Positions 7,980-16,540 of a stretch of DNA of 64,000 bases are shown in pieces. How positions within the stretch are numbered: the first letter of the stretch is position 1; the number at the start of each line of letters is the position of its first letter. The position numbers and the translations under genes were made by a program. The notes below the pieces were generated by a model that did no database searches, had not been told where the DNA came from, and worked only from the letters and a program-made list of their open reading frames with translations. Location of the stretch: the NCBI RefSeq assembly GCF_000469545.1, contig NZ_KI273072.1, positions 1-64,000 on the forward strand. The letters are read 5' to 3'. This stretch comes from Mitsuokella sp. oral taxon 131 str. W9106 (lineage in GTDB: Bacteria; Bacillota; Negativicutes; Selenomonadales; Selenomonadaceae).

Positions 7980-8279
7980 TTGAGTTTGCTTGACAGCTTG
8001 CAGATTCCGACGAGTACGCTTGATGTATTCATCCGTACGGTCGAGGTATCAAGCTATATTCCGGGGCGCGCCCGGCTCTATTCGAGACGCCTCGTCGGCA
8101 ATCCTGCGCTCGCGCGCGAAGTCGAGGCGCGGCTTTTGGCATTTGCGGAGATTGACGCTGCCGCGACGAACGAGACGACGGGTTCGATTCTCATTCAGTA
8201 CGAGCCGGCACGCCTTCGCCAAAATGCGAAGCTTCGCAAAGTCGAAGATTACATCAAAACACATGTGAGGAGGAAATAG
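7980..8279 (+). CDS. HMA2-like protein (first of two)
   Basis: 99 residues with a TTG start at 7980 placed by the GAGGAGGAAGG site just upstream. It resembles the heavy-metal-associated-like (HMA2) fold: SSYIPGRARLYSRRLV opens a beta-alpha-beta unit and TGSILIQYEP matches the later strand. No CxxC metal site is present, so it does not look like a classical copper chaperone. It precedes a second HMA2-like protein and a P1B-type ATPase, three bases before the next gene, so a role as partner or regulator of that pump is likely. The metal is unknown. Confidence 0.65.
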   Translation: MSLLDSLQIPTSTLDVFIRTVEVSSYIPGRARLYSRRLVGNPALAREVEARLLAFAEIDAAATNETTGSILIQYEPARLRQNAKLRKVEDYIKTHVRRK

Positions 8280-8282
8280 CCC

Positions 8283-8918
8283 ATGTCCTATCTATCCGGC
8301 TTTATGATGGGCACTGCGATCGGCAAGAGCCTTCGCCAGATGCTGGGAGGCGCTGCTCCCGCGCAGGGATTCCTGCACCGCGCGGGCACGGTGCGGCAGG
8401 TGCGCCGATCCGCACCGCATTCTGCCCTGCAGGTCGTGAGCAGCCTGCCCGGACGCCGCCGCTATCGCGCCGCGCTCAGCGAGGAGCTCGCCGCGCTTCT
8501 CATGGCGCATCTCGCGAAGCTCGACTTCTTGAAAGAAGTTCGCGTGAGCGCATCGACGGGGAGCATCCTGCTCGTCTTTTCGGAGGCGCATGCGGCGCGG
8601 GTCGATGCGCTTGCAGAGTGGCTGAGAACGAGAATTTTTGCCCATCCGGCGGAAGCGACGGAAGCCCGCAGGGCTGTCTTGCGCGAGGCGGACGAGCCGC
8701 ATGCCGGCGATCTGACGCGAAGCATTCACCGTACGGCGCGCGCGTTTTCGGCATGCATCAACCGATTGACGGGCGGGCTTTTCGATATGAGCTCGTTCGC
8801 GTCGTTCATCCTCGTGCTGCGCGGACTTCGGAAGCTCGTCCTCACGAAGGCGTCTCCATCGGGCGCGCAGATGCTTTGGTGGGCGCTTTCCCTCATGAGG
8901 GGGTGGCGCACGGTATGA
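8283..8918 (+). CDS. HMA2-like protein (second of two)
   Basis: 211 residues. Residues 45-115 repeat the pattern of the preceding protein: SALQVVSSLPGRRRYRAAL, then SASTGSILLVFSEAHAARV, again without CxxC. The C-terminal part has weakly hydrophobic stretches ending just before the ATPase start. The stop overlaps the ATPase ATG (ATGA at 8915-8918), pointing to coupled translation. It probably works with the ATPase, but the role is unproven. Confidence 0.65.
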   Translation: MSYLSGFMMGTAIGKSLRQMLGGAAPAQGFLHRAGTVRQVRRSAPHSALQVVSSLPGRRRYRAALSEELAALLMAHLAKLDFLKEVRVSASTGSILLVFSEAHAARVDALAEWLRTRIFAHPAEATEARRAVLREADEPHAGDLTRSIHRTARAFSACINRLTGGLFDMSSFASFILVLRGLRKLVLTKASPSGAQMLWWALSLMRGWRTV

Positions 8919-11011
8919 AACGCTATGCATCCTGCTGTCTGAATCTCGCCGCACCGCTCCCGCGCGAAGCGGCGCTGCGCCTCAGTGCGCGGATCCGCTG
9001 CTTCCGCGCGGTCAAGGCGTGCACGGCGCACGGAAAACGCATTCGGATTTGGTATGAGGGCGCGCTTCCCACGGCGCAGATCCAGCACATGGCAGTTGCA
9101 GCGGTGCGCGAGGAGAAGGAAGCGTCCGTGCAGCAGGCGGATCGTCTCGCCGAGTACCGCCGCGATGCGATCGTCTCGCTCGCGAGCTTTGCGGCGATGG
9201 AGATCCTGCGCCGCACGTCGCCGGGCTTCTTTGTGGGGATGAAGGCAATGCGCAGCCTGCTCGTGCTCGTGATCGCCCGCAAGTTCATCCAAAACGGCGT
9301 GCAGGGCATGATCCGTGACCGCCAGCCGAACGCCGACACGCTTACGGCGACGGCGGTCATCGCGTCGGTGCTCGCCGGAAAGCCGGAGTCGAGCCTCACG
9401 CTGCTCGCGATCTCGAACGGCGCGGAGATGCTGACGAGCTACGCGGCAGAGCGCGCCCGCTCGCACATCTCAGGGCTGCTTTCCCTGGACCAGCGCCACG
9501 TCTGGCTCGTAGAGGGCGAGGCGGAACGCAAGGTCCCCATCGAGGACGTCAAGGCAGGGGACATCATCGCAGCGCATACGGGCGAGAAGATCGTCGTCGA
9601 TGGACGCGTCGTCCGCGGCGATGCCGCGATCAACCAAGCGTCGATCACGGGCGAGTCCGCGCCTGCGATGAAGCATGCGGGCTCGCCTGTCTACGCCGGA
9701 TCGGTCGTCGAGGCAGGCGAGCTCGTCATCGTCGTCGAGAAGGTCGGCAAGGATACGAGCCTCGCACACATCGTCCACCTCGTCGAGGAGGCGCAGACGC
9801 GCAAGGCGCCGGTGCAGAATTTCGCCGATCAGATGGCGAATTTCCTCGTGCCCGTGTCCTTTATCGGCGCGGCGATCGTCTACGGCGCGACGCGCGACTG
9901 GCAGCGCGTCCTGAACCTGCTCTTCATCGATTTCTCATGCGGGCTGAAGCTCTCGACGGCGACGGCGATCTCGGCGGCCATCGGCGCGGCGGCAAAGCGC
10001 GGCATCCTCGTCAAGGGCGGCGGCTACATCGAGGCACTCGCCGATACCGATACGGTTGTCCTCGACAAGACCGGCACGCTGACCGTCGGCATCCCGCAGA
10101 TTTCGTTTGTGCGCACGGCGGCAGGCGTCGAGGAGAAGGAAACGGTACTGCTCGCGGCATCGGCGGAGCTGCACTCCGTCCATCCGCTCGCCGTTGCGAT
10201 CCAGAAGTACGTCAAAGAGCGCGAATGGGAGACGCCGCACCATACGGTCTCCAAGACGATTGTCGCGCGCGGCATGCTTGCCGACGTGCCGGATTTCGAG
10301 GGCTACAAGGGCGGACGCGTGCGCGTCGGCAGCAAGAAGTTCCTCGCGGAAAACGGCATCACGGATGACGAATCGCTCGACGTCGGGCTCACGGGACAGA
10401 ATCTCCTCTACATCGCACGCGACAAGAAACTCATCGGGGTCATCGGCATCGAGGATCCCGTGCGGCCGAAGATGAAGAAGACGCTCAATCAGATGCGCCG
10501 CTATGGCATCGATGAGATCGTCATGCTCACGGGCGACAGCAAGGCGGTCGCCGAAAAGGTTGCTGCGCGCATGGACATCGACTCGTTCCACGCGGAGATC
10601 CTGCCGGAGGACAAGAGCGCTTACGTCAACGCGCTCAAGCAGCGCGGCACGGTCATGATGGTCGGCGATGGCATCAACGATGCGCCTGCGCTCGCATTTG
10701 CCGACGTCGGCGTATCCTTGGGCGGCCGTCAGACCGATATTGCGGCGGAGTCCTCCGCTGTCACGATCCACAGCGAAGACCCGTCGCGCCTCATGGAGGC
10801 GCTGACGCTTGGAAAGCGCACGATGGCACTCGTCCACCAGAACTTCATGGCGACCATTCTCGTCAACAGCGCCGCGATGATGCTCGGCGCACTCGGCCGC
10901 ATCAATCCGCTTTGGGCAGCCGTCATCCACAACACGGCGACGCTTGCCGTCGTGCTCAATAGCTGCCGCATCCTGAGCCCTGCCGTTCGCGGCGTCCGCC
11001 GGAGAAGGTAG
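8915..11011 (+). CDS. P1B-type (heavy-metal) ATPase with an SCG motif in place of CPC
   Basis: 698 residues. ATG 8915 is preceded by AGGGGGTGG; the open frame extends further left but overlaps the previous gene. Residues 1-70 are HMA2-like. Pump landmarks follow: TGES near 245, the phosphorylated Asp384 in DKTGTLT, an HP-type SAELHSVHPLAVA segment, TGD in the P domain and GDGINDAPA near 584. The membrane segment before the P domain reads DFSCGLKLSTA (Ser341-Cys342-Gly343), not CPC or CPH. It exports a transition metal across the inner membrane using ATP. The altered motif means copper or cadmium/zinc specificity should not be assumed; a manganese- or iron-type substrate is a possibility. Confidence 0.85.
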   Translation: MKRYASCCLNLAAPLPREAALRLSARIRCFRAVKACTAHGKRIRIWYEGALPTAQIQHMAVAAVREEKEASVQQADRLAEYRRDAIVSLASFAAMEILRRTSPGFFVGMKAMRSLLVLVIARKFIQNGVQGMIRDRQPNADTLTATAVIASVLAGKPESSLTLLAISNGAEMLTSYAAERARSHISGLLSLDQRHVWLVEGEAERKVPIEDVKAGDIIAAHTGEKIVVDGRVVRGDAAINQASITGESAPAMKHAGSPVYAGSVVEAGELVIVVEKVGKDTSLAHIVHLVEEAQTRKAPVQNFADQMANFLVPVSFIGAAIVYGATRDWQRVLNLLFIDFSCGLKLSTATAISAAIGAAAKRGILVKGGGYIEALADTDTVVLDKTGTLTVGIPQISFVRTAAGVEEKETVLLAASAELHSVHPLAVAIQKYVKEREWETPHHTVSKTIVARGMLADVPDFEGYKGGRVRVGSKKFLAENGITDDESLDVGLTGQNLLYIARDKKLIGVIGIEDPVRPKMKKTLNQMRRYGIDEIVMLTGDSKAVAEKVAARMDIDSFHAEILPEDKSAYVNALKQRGTVMMVGDGINDAPALAFADVGVSLGGRQTDIAAESSAVTIHSEDPSRLMEALTLGKRTMALVHQNFMATILVNSAAMMLGALGRINPLWAAVIHNTATLAVVLNSCRILSPAVRGVRRRR

Positions 11012-11045
11012 GGGAGCGCCGCAGAAACGTCCCAAAAACGTCCAA

Positions 11046-11067
11046 GGAAGGACTTTGGAAGGACTTT
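11046..11067 (+). repeat. Tandem 11-base repeat GGAAGGACTTT x2
   Basis: Two identical copies (11046-11056 and 11057-11067) in the gap between the ATPase and yvyF. A weak hairpin with CCAAA/TTTGG and GTCC/GGAC arms overlaps the first copy but has no T run. Confidence 0.9.
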
Positions 11068-11148
11068 TGCAGCAGACGGCGAATAGGACGATAGAAAGAG
11101 CAAGAGAGTCCGCCGGATGAAAGGATGGGCTGAGCATGGGCTGCCAAA

Positions 11149-11186
11149 GGACATGTCGGCGCAAGGAGGACATGTCGGCGTAAGGA
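11149..11186 (+). repeat. Tandem 19-base repeat that duplicates a ribosome binding site
   Basis: Copies at 11149-11167 and 11168-11186 differ at one base (GGACATGTCGGCGCAAGGA against GTAAGGA at the end). Each ends in AAGGA. The second copy forms the ribosome site of yvyF (ATG at 11196). Confidence 0.92.
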
Positions 11187-11195
11187 GTGGAAAGA

Positions 11196-11603
11196 ATGGC
11201 TGGAAAGATTCGGAACTGCAAGATGTGCGGAAAGATTTTTGTCCCGTACAACAATGCAAAGATTTGCCCGGACTGCAAGGAAAAAGAAGCGAAGATGGAG
11301 TCGGTCGTCATCAACTATGTGCGCGACAACCCCGGCGTAAAGATACCAAAGATCCTGGAGGACACGGGCGCAACCGAGGCGCTGATCCGGCGCCTCATCC
11401 AGGAAGGCCGTTTCGAGAGCGCGGGCGTCCCGCTCAAATACCCGTGCGAGCGCTGCGGCGCGCCGATCACGACGGGGAAGTTCTGCCGGAACTGTGCGGA
11501 CGAGATGCGCTCGGCAATCGAGTCGAAAGGCTCGAAGCTCGCAAGCGCCGTCGAGAAACAGCAAAAGAAAAAGGGCGCGGGCATTTATTCCAAGGAGCTG
11601 TAA
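11196..11603 (+). CDS. yvyF: Flagellar operon protein, YvyF family
   Basis: 135 residues from the ATG at 11196, nine bases after TAAGGAG; an in-frame GTG at 11187 overlaps that site. Two zinc-ribbon-like pairs are seen: NCKMCGKIF with CPDCKEKEAK near the N-terminus, and CERCGAPI with CRNC near residue 90. Between them is a helical DNA-binding-like segment (IPKILEDTGATEALIRRLI). This matches the TIGR03826/YvyF family, which precedes flgM in Bacillus-type flagellar operons, as here. Its exact role is not firmly known; a regulatory function is plausible. Confidence 0.85.
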   Translation: MAGKIRNCKMCGKIFVPYNNAKICPDCKEKEAKMESVVINYVRDNPGVKIPKILEDTGATEALIRRLIQEGRFESAGVPLKYPCERCGAPITTGKFCRNCADEMRSAIESKGSKLASAVEKQQKKKGAGIYSKEL

Positions 11604-11714
11604 GCATCGCGGCAGGCCCGTTGGCGCATCGCGTGGGTTGGACTGCCTAAAGGTGAAAACGGCAGGAAAATGAAGATAATGCGAGGGAAATGGAACTATC
11701 TTTCGTAGATGCCG

Positions 11715-11748
11715 AAAAAGCAAGAGTTAAGTCTCTTGCTTTTTTTTT
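11715..11748. terminator. Intrinsic terminator after yvyF
   Basis: Stem AGCAAGAG (11719-11726) with CTCTTGCT (11733-11740), six-base loop, A run before and eight further T after. It separates yvyF from flgM, so flgM needs its own promoter. Confidence 0.88.
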
Positions 11749-11754
11749 CGATAA
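11728..11754 (+). promoter_or_regulatory. Possible sigma-28 promoter for flgM
   Basis: TAAG (11728-11731), 15 bases, TTCGATAA (11747-11754). It matches three of four and six of eight consensus positions (TAAA, GCCGATAA) and overlaps the terminator's loop and T run. Sigma-28 control of flgM is common in relatives, but the match is weak. Confidence 0.35.
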
Positions 11755-11824
11755 CATAGCAAAAGGATTGAAATGCGGCAGGGAAGCAGCGGGTATGATA
11801 TCTACTTTATGAGGCGGTGAAACC

Positions 11825-12103
11825 ATGGTCATCAACAACAACGTACAGGCAGTCACAGGCGCCTACCACGCACCGCGTGCGGCGCAGGCACGCCGCGCCG
11901 ACAGCCCTTCGGCACCGCAGGCAGGTGCCGAAGTCGTCTTTTCGGACGAGGCACAGAGCTTCAGCTCCATGCTGCAGGAACTAAAAGGCATGGATGAGAC
12001 GCGCCCGGAGAAGGTCCGTATGATCGGGGAGCAGCTTGCGGCGGGAACGTACCATCCTTCCGCGAAGGACGTTGCGGCAAGCCTTTTGGCGCTTCGCTAC
12101 TGA
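11825..12103 (+). CDS. flgM: Anti-sigma-28 factor FlgM
   Basis: 92 residues, typical size. The C-terminal half contains VRMIGEQLAAGTYHPSAKDV, close to the conserved FlgM segment that binds sigma-28 (usual form: VxxIKxxIxxGxYxVDxxxIA). The N-terminal part is Ala/Gln/Pro-rich and probably disordered, suiting export through the flagellar hook. FlgM holds sigma-28 inactive until the hook is complete. The ribosome site is GAGGCGGTG before ATG 11825. It heads the block flgM-flgN-flgN2-flgK-flgL. Confidence 0.9.
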   Translation: MVINNNVQAVTGAYHAPRAAQARRADSPSAPQAGAEVVFSDEAQSFSSMLQELKGMDETRPEKVRMIGEQLAAGTYHPSAKDVAASLLALRY

Positions 12104-12150
12104 TTCGGCGAGGATGCCGCTAGGAAACGAAACGAAAGGAAGGCTGCACG

Positions 12151-12633
12151 ATGTGGCAGGAACTCACCTCGGTGATCGACGAGCTGAACAAGAGCTACGA
12201 AGCGCTCGTCCGGCTCGGCGAGAAGAAGCAGACAGCGCTCGCTTCTCTCGATATGAAGGGGCTGGAATCGCTCCTCGGCGAGGAGGCAAGGCGCACGAAG
12301 GCGGTTCGGGAGCTTGAGGAGCGGCGCAAGCAGGTCCTGACGCGCCTTGCGGCGACGGAGGAACGCCTCTCGCCGGATGCGCAGATGAAGGACGTGATCG
12401 CGCTCGCACCGAAAGACCTCGCGCGCCGGCTTCGACAGGCACACGAGGCACTGGGGAAGAATGCGGCACGTGCGGCGGAGCTCAGCGACAACAATCGCTT
12501 TCTCGCCGAGCATGCACTCGGCGCTGTGACGTTCCATTTGAACCGCATCGGCGGGGCGAAGGCGACAGGCGAATACGGAAGCAGCGGCGGCGAGCATATC
12601 GGTCACGCGCAGAACTTCGAGTTTAAGGCGTAG
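12151..12633 (+). CDS. flgN: FlgN-family flagellar chaperone (first copy)
   Basis: 160 residues, almost entirely helical with long heptad-like stretches (LIDxL-type start: ELTSVIDELNKSYEALVRLG). FlgN binds the C-termini of FlgK and FlgL and keeps them export-ready in the cytoplasm. Position between flgM and flgK supports the call. The C-terminal tail is Gly/Ser/His-rich and probably loose. A second FlgN-like gene follows four bases later, which is unusual. Confidence 0.82.
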   Translation: MWQELTSVIDELNKSYEALVRLGEKKQTALASLDMKGLESLLGEEARRTKAVRELEERRKQVLTRLAATEERLSPDAQMKDVIALAPKDLARRLRQAHEALGKNAARAAELSDNNRFLAEHALGAVTFHLNRIGGAKATGEYGSSGGEHIGHAQNFEFKA

Positions 12634-12636
12634 ATC

Positions 12637-13128
12637 ATGATGAAACAGAACGAATCGATCCGAGAAGCCATCTCCATCCTGCAGGAGCAGGCCGAGACGC
12701 TCGGGCTTTGCCTCTCGCGGTATCGATCCTTGCAGGCACTTCTGCGAGAGAAGCAGGCGTGGCATGGCGTCGCGGAGGCGACGAAGGAGATCGAGCCGCT
12801 GCTCGCGCGGCTCGCCGCACTCGTCAAGCGCCAGCAGGGATTCCTTGCGGACAAGGGCACGGCGCGCATGACGCGCTTTGTCGTGCAGCAGGGCGCAGGG
12901 AGCTTGCGCGACACGGCGCTTCGCCTCATCAAACGCGTTGCGGAGCTTGAAACAGCTCTTCGGCGAGAGAGCGCGGATGCGCAGATGCTCCTCGAAAACA
13001 GCCATCATTTTGCCGTGTTCAATATCAATGTGATGACGGCAGTCAAGGCGAACGAGACGTACGTGCCGCCGGGAGCGGCAGAAACGGAGCACGCGCGCGG
13101 GGTCAAGATGTTCGACGCGAATGTCTGA
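12637..13128 (+). CDS. Second FlgN-like helical chaperone
   Basis: 163 residues in tandem with the first FlgN-like gene. It is helical with a similar layout: an N-terminal segment IREAISILQEQAETLGLCLS, a central coiled region and a final MTAVKANETYVP-type tail. The two proteins are clearly diverged. The next gene is flgK, so one may serve FlgK and the other FlgL. A plain hypothetical coiled-coil protein is the alternative. Confidence 0.65.
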   Translation: MMKQNESIREAISILQEQAETLGLCLSRYRSLQALLREKQAWHGVAEATKEIEPLLARLAALVKRQQGFLADKGTARMTRFVVQQGAGSLRDTALRLIKRVAELETALRRESADAQMLLENSHHFAVFNINVMTAVKANETYVPPGAAETEHARGVKMFDANV

Positions 13129-13209
13129 CCCCGTGCCTTGCGCGAAGAGGCAAGGGACGAATCGACCGAAAGGCGATAGGCAGGGTACAGAAAGATCAGG
13201 TGAGACGCT

Positions 13210-15057
13210 ATGCGCGCTACATTTTCCGGGCTCAATACGATGGTCCGCGGTATTTTTTCCAATCAGCTCTCCCTCGATACGGTAGGGCACAACATCACGA
13301 ACGCCTCGACGGAAGGCTACTCGCGCCAGAGCGTGCAGCTCGGCGCGACGCCGGCAGAGGAAGTCGCGGGCATGTACGGCGGCAACCTCGTCGGCACGGG
13401 CGTCACCGACCTCTCGATCACGCGCGCGCGGGATTTCTACGCGGATCGTCAGTATTGGCAGGAAGAGGCGACGCAGAACTACTTCAAGACGCGCGCAAAG
13501 AATTACGACAAAGTGGAGAGCGTCTTTGACGACTCGGAAAAGCACGGCATCAAGAACGCGATGGAGGAATTCTACAAGTCGTGGGACGCGCTCTCGACCA
13601 CGGCATCGCTCGACAGCAGCCGCGTGACGGTCGCGGAAAAAGGACGCGTCTACGCCGACCGCATCAAGACGGCAGCCGCCCAGCTTCAGGATCAGATCCG
13701 CTCGCAGTACGAAGACATGCGCCTTTCCGTCACGCAGATCAACGAGTACACGACGCAGATCGTCGCGCTCAACAAGAGCATCCTCGCCGCAGAGGCGACG
13801 GGCGCGATGGCGAACGACCTGCGCGACCAGCGCGACCTCACGGTCGACAAGCTCTCCGAGTACGTCAACCTGAGCGTCGAGGAGAACTCGAATGGCATGT
13901 ACTCGCTCGTTTCGAACGGGATCTCATTCGTCAACGGCGCAAGCAAGCTCGACTTCAAGATGTCCGATCCCGTGCAGAACAAGCGCTACGGCGTCAACGA
14001 CTACAGCGTCGAGGTCGCAGATGCGAAGGTGACGTACATACCGGCGAACGGCAGCCTGCGCGCGCAGATGGACGGTATCCGCGAGAACAAGCAGTACATG
14101 GACGAACTCGCCGACATGGCCGGCTACATGATGACGACGTTCAATCAGATGCATCAGCAGGGTGCGGGCATCGATGGCTCGGACAGTGCGCTCGGCACGG
14201 CCGGCGGCCCGACCTACGGCATCAATTTCTGGGGCGATGACGATTCCTACTATACGTGGGATGCGGACCGCAGGGAAGTGGTTCGGACGTCCTATCGGGC
14301 CGGCACGGTGACGCGCACGCTCGACGTCGTCAACATCACGCCTGCTTCGGGCACGACGAACCCGCACGAGCCGCGCGTGACGATCACGGGCACGGTCGAT
14401 CCGAGTAAGAGCAAGCGCCTCGCGGGCATCGAGGTCATCAACGAACTCGCGCTCAATGCGAAGATCGCGGAAAAGGGCGGCACGAGCCGCATCGCGGCGC
14501 GCAAGTTCTCCGTCGATGAGGACGTCGATCCGTCGGGCGCACGTCTTGGCACGTACACGACGCGCGTCAACGGCACGGGCGACGGCACGAACGCCGTCAG
14601 CGTCAAGAATGCGTTCAACATGGACCGCGATAACGTCAAGAAGGCGATGAATGCGGCGATTACGGCGGATGTCGCCACGATCCACCCGGTAACGGGCGTC
14701 GTAGGGGCGGCGTCTCCATCGAATATCATCGCCATGGCCGGCAGCCCCTCGGGTGCGCGCGTCGTCACGGATCCCGACCGCAGCATCGCGGACGTCTCGC
14801 TCAACAGCTTCTACCTTTCCATGATGACGAAGCTCGGCAGCGATTCGCAGACGATGGATGGCAAGGCCGATGCGCAGGGCAAGCTCGTCGAGCAGATCGT
14901 GAGCTGGCGCAATTCGACGTCGAGCGTCGATTGGAACGAGGAACTCTCGAACATGATCAAGTTCCAAAAGGGCTACAGCGCGTGCTCGCGCTGCCTGACG
15001 ACGATGGACGAGATGCTTGACCGGCTGATCAACAGCACGGGCATGGTCGGCCGTTGA
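13210..15057 (+). CDS. flgK: Flagellar hook-associated protein 1
   Basis: 615 residues. The N-terminus ATFSGLNTMVRGIFSNQLSL and LDTVGHNITNASTEGYSRQ is the classical FlgK signature. The C-terminal helix NMIKFQKGYSACSRCLTTMD matches the flagellar C-terminal domain, although Ala is usual where one Cys occurs. FlgK forms the first junction ring between hook and filament. The start ATG 13210 is preceded by AGGTGAGACGCT. The middle variable region (about 300-500) is somewhat longer than the minimum for the family. Confidence 0.95.
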   Translation: MRATFSGLNTMVRGIFSNQLSLDTVGHNITNASTEGYSRQSVQLGATPAEEVAGMYGGNLVGTGVTDLSITRARDFYADRQYWQEEATQNYFKTRAKNYDKVESVFDDSEKHGIKNAMEEFYKSWDALSTTASLDSSRVTVAEKGRVYADRIKTAAAQLQDQIRSQYEDMRLSVTQINEYTTQIVALNKSILAAEATGAMANDLRDQRDLTVDKLSEYVNLSVEENSNGMYSLVSNGISFVNGASKLDFKMSDPVQNKRYGVNDYSVEVADAKVTYIPANGSLRAQMDGIRENKQYMDELADMAGYMMTTFNQMHQQGAGIDGSDSALGTAGGPTYGINFWGDDDSYYTWDADRREVVRTSYRAGTVTRTLDVVNITPASGTTNPHEPRVTITGTVDPSKSKRLAGIEVINELALNAKIAEKGGTSRIAARKFSVDEDVDPSGARLGTYTTRVNGTGDGTNAVSVKNAFNMDRDNVKKAMNAAITADVATIHPVTGVVGAASPSNIIAMAGSPSGARVVTDPDRSIADVSLNSFYLSMMTKLGSDSQTMDGKADAQGKLVEQIVSWRNSTSSVDWNEELSNMIKFQKGYSACSRCLTTMDEMLDRLINSTGMVGR

Positions 15058-15088
15058 TCACGAAATCGATAACATGAGGTGACATGAA

Positions 15089-16468
15089 ATGAGCGTTCGT
15101 GTAAGCAGCAACCAAATGGTCTATACCTATAAGAGAGCACTCAATGCGGCAAATGCCCGTCAGGACAAGCTCATGGAGCAAGGCGACGGCTCAAAGCTCC
15201 ATCGTCCGTCCGACAATGCGGCGGACTACTCGAAGTTTCTCCGCTTTGGCACGGCGGATGCCGAAAACGTGCAGTATCAGGACAATGTTTCGACGGGCGT
15301 ATCGTGGATGAAGACGACGGATGCCTCGCTCGTCTCGATGACGGCGATCCAGACGACCTTCAAGGAGAAGACCGTTGCGGCGGCGAATGACACGAACAAC
15401 CAAATGGACATGAAGGCGACGGCCAAGGAAATGATGGCCGAGATCCAGGAAGTCGTCTCGATCGGCAACACGCAGCAGGGCGACCGCTTCCTCTTCGGCG
15501 GGCAGCGCGACCTCGTGCGCCCGTTCGAGATGAACGAGAAGGAGATCACGCGCGGGCTCGCCAAGACGCTCGACGAGAAGCAGGCGCGTTTCTTCAGCGG
15601 CCAGGACGGCGTCGACGACAGCACGGACCGCAGCATCACGCAGATGCTGCGCCTCAGAGGCAGCGACAACAACGTCTACTACCTCAATACGAAGGACGGC
15701 AATATCTACTCGGAGAAGTTTGTCGAGAAGGGGTACAAGGACGTCGTCGCGCAGAATGCGGATGCCGTCGCCGATGCCTCGGTGCACCCCGTGGGGAAGC
15801 TCGCGGGCTGGACGGGCGCGGCGCCGACGGAGAAGGTTTCGAAGTACTTCAAGAACACGGGCGAGCTCATCCAGGCGGGCGGCGCCCCGCCGACGCTTAC
15901 GGGCGCGACGGCGAACGCCAACAACAAGGAGGGCATCCCGCTGCCGACGTCCTTTAAGTTCGAGACGATCGAGCAGAAGATCGTCACGTACAGCGGAGAC
16001 CGCAAGTACATCTCGATGGTCAAGAAGAACGGCACGACGGAGCCGACGGCTGACACCGTCAACGTCACGGGCCCCGACATCTTCGGCACGGACATCTTCG
16101 ACGATGCGAACTCCGGCAACGTTGCGTCCGGCACGGCGATGCTCAACGACATGCTGACGGTCTATACGAAAGTCAACCAGGACGACCATCACTGGCTCGT
16201 AACGGACGGGCAGACGATCTCCGACCAGGCACACGGGCAGACGGTCAATACCGAAGCCAAGCTCGGCGCGCGCCAGAATCTCTACGATTCGACGAAGGAA
16301 ATGCTCGCCAAGCAGGAAACCATCATCACGGGCGACATCACGGACGTCAGCGCGACGGACGTCGCGGCGCTCGCCGTGAAGCTCATGGAAGCGCAGACCG
16401 TCTACAATATGAGCCTTTCGCTCGGCGCGCGCATCCTGCCCGCATCGCTCGCGGATTACCTGCACTGA
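15089..16468 (+). CDS. flgL: Flagellar hook-associated protein 3
   Basis: 459 residues, longer than the roughly 300 typical of FlgL, with an inserted outer domain from about 190 to 370. The N-terminus (RVSSNQMVYTYKRALNAANA) and the QEVVSIGNTQQGDRFLFGGQ segment are the FlgL hallmarks, and the C-terminus ends in the usual amphipathic helix. It forms the second junction ring below the filament. It lies 31 bases after flgK with its own GAGGTGAC site. Confidence 0.93.
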   Translation: MSVRVSSNQMVYTYKRALNAANARQDKLMEQGDGSKLHRPSDNAADYSKFLRFGTADAENVQYQDNVSTGVSWMKTTDASLVSMTAIQTTFKEKTVAAANDTNNQMDMKATAKEMMAEIQEVVSIGNTQQGDRFLFGGQRDLVRPFEMNEKEITRGLAKTLDEKQARFFSGQDGVDDSTDRSITQMLRLRGSDNNVYYLNTKDGNIYSEKFVEKGYKDVVAQNADAVADASVHPVGKLAGWTGAAPTEKVSKYFKNTGELIQAGGAPPTLTGATANANNKEGIPLPTSFKFETIEQKIVTYSGDRKYISMVKKNGTTEPTADTVNVTGPDIFGTDIFDDANSGNVASGTAMLNDMLTVYTKVNQDDHHWLVTDGQTISDQAHGQTVNTEAKLGARQNLYDSTKEMLAKQETIITGDITDVSATDVAALAVKLMEAQTVYNMSLSLGARILPASLADYLH

Positions 16469-16492
16469 TGACTGGAAGCATTCCGAAAAAGA

Positions 16493-16501
16493 TGCTATAA
16501 T
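16493..16501 (+). promoter_or_regulatory. Extended -10 promoter candidate before the DUF6470-fliW-csrA group
   Basis: TG at 16493-16494, one base, then TATAAT (16496-16501). The -35 region is weak (CTGGAA near 16472). It would give the regulators an input separate from flgK-flgL. Confidence 0.45.
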
Positions 16502-16540
16502 GGATCGGATCATGGAATCCGCTTGGAGGAGGGAAGCGCG

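Noticed and set aside
8618-8914. N-terminal extension of the P-type ATPase by 99 codons
   Set aside because: Overlaps the HMA2-like gene in another frame; the ATG at 8915 has a good ribosome site and an ATGA junction.
11643-11680. TAAA at 11648 as sigma-28 promoter for flgM
   Set aside because: No GCCGATAA-like -10 at the right distance, and the following terminator at 11715-11748 would block it.
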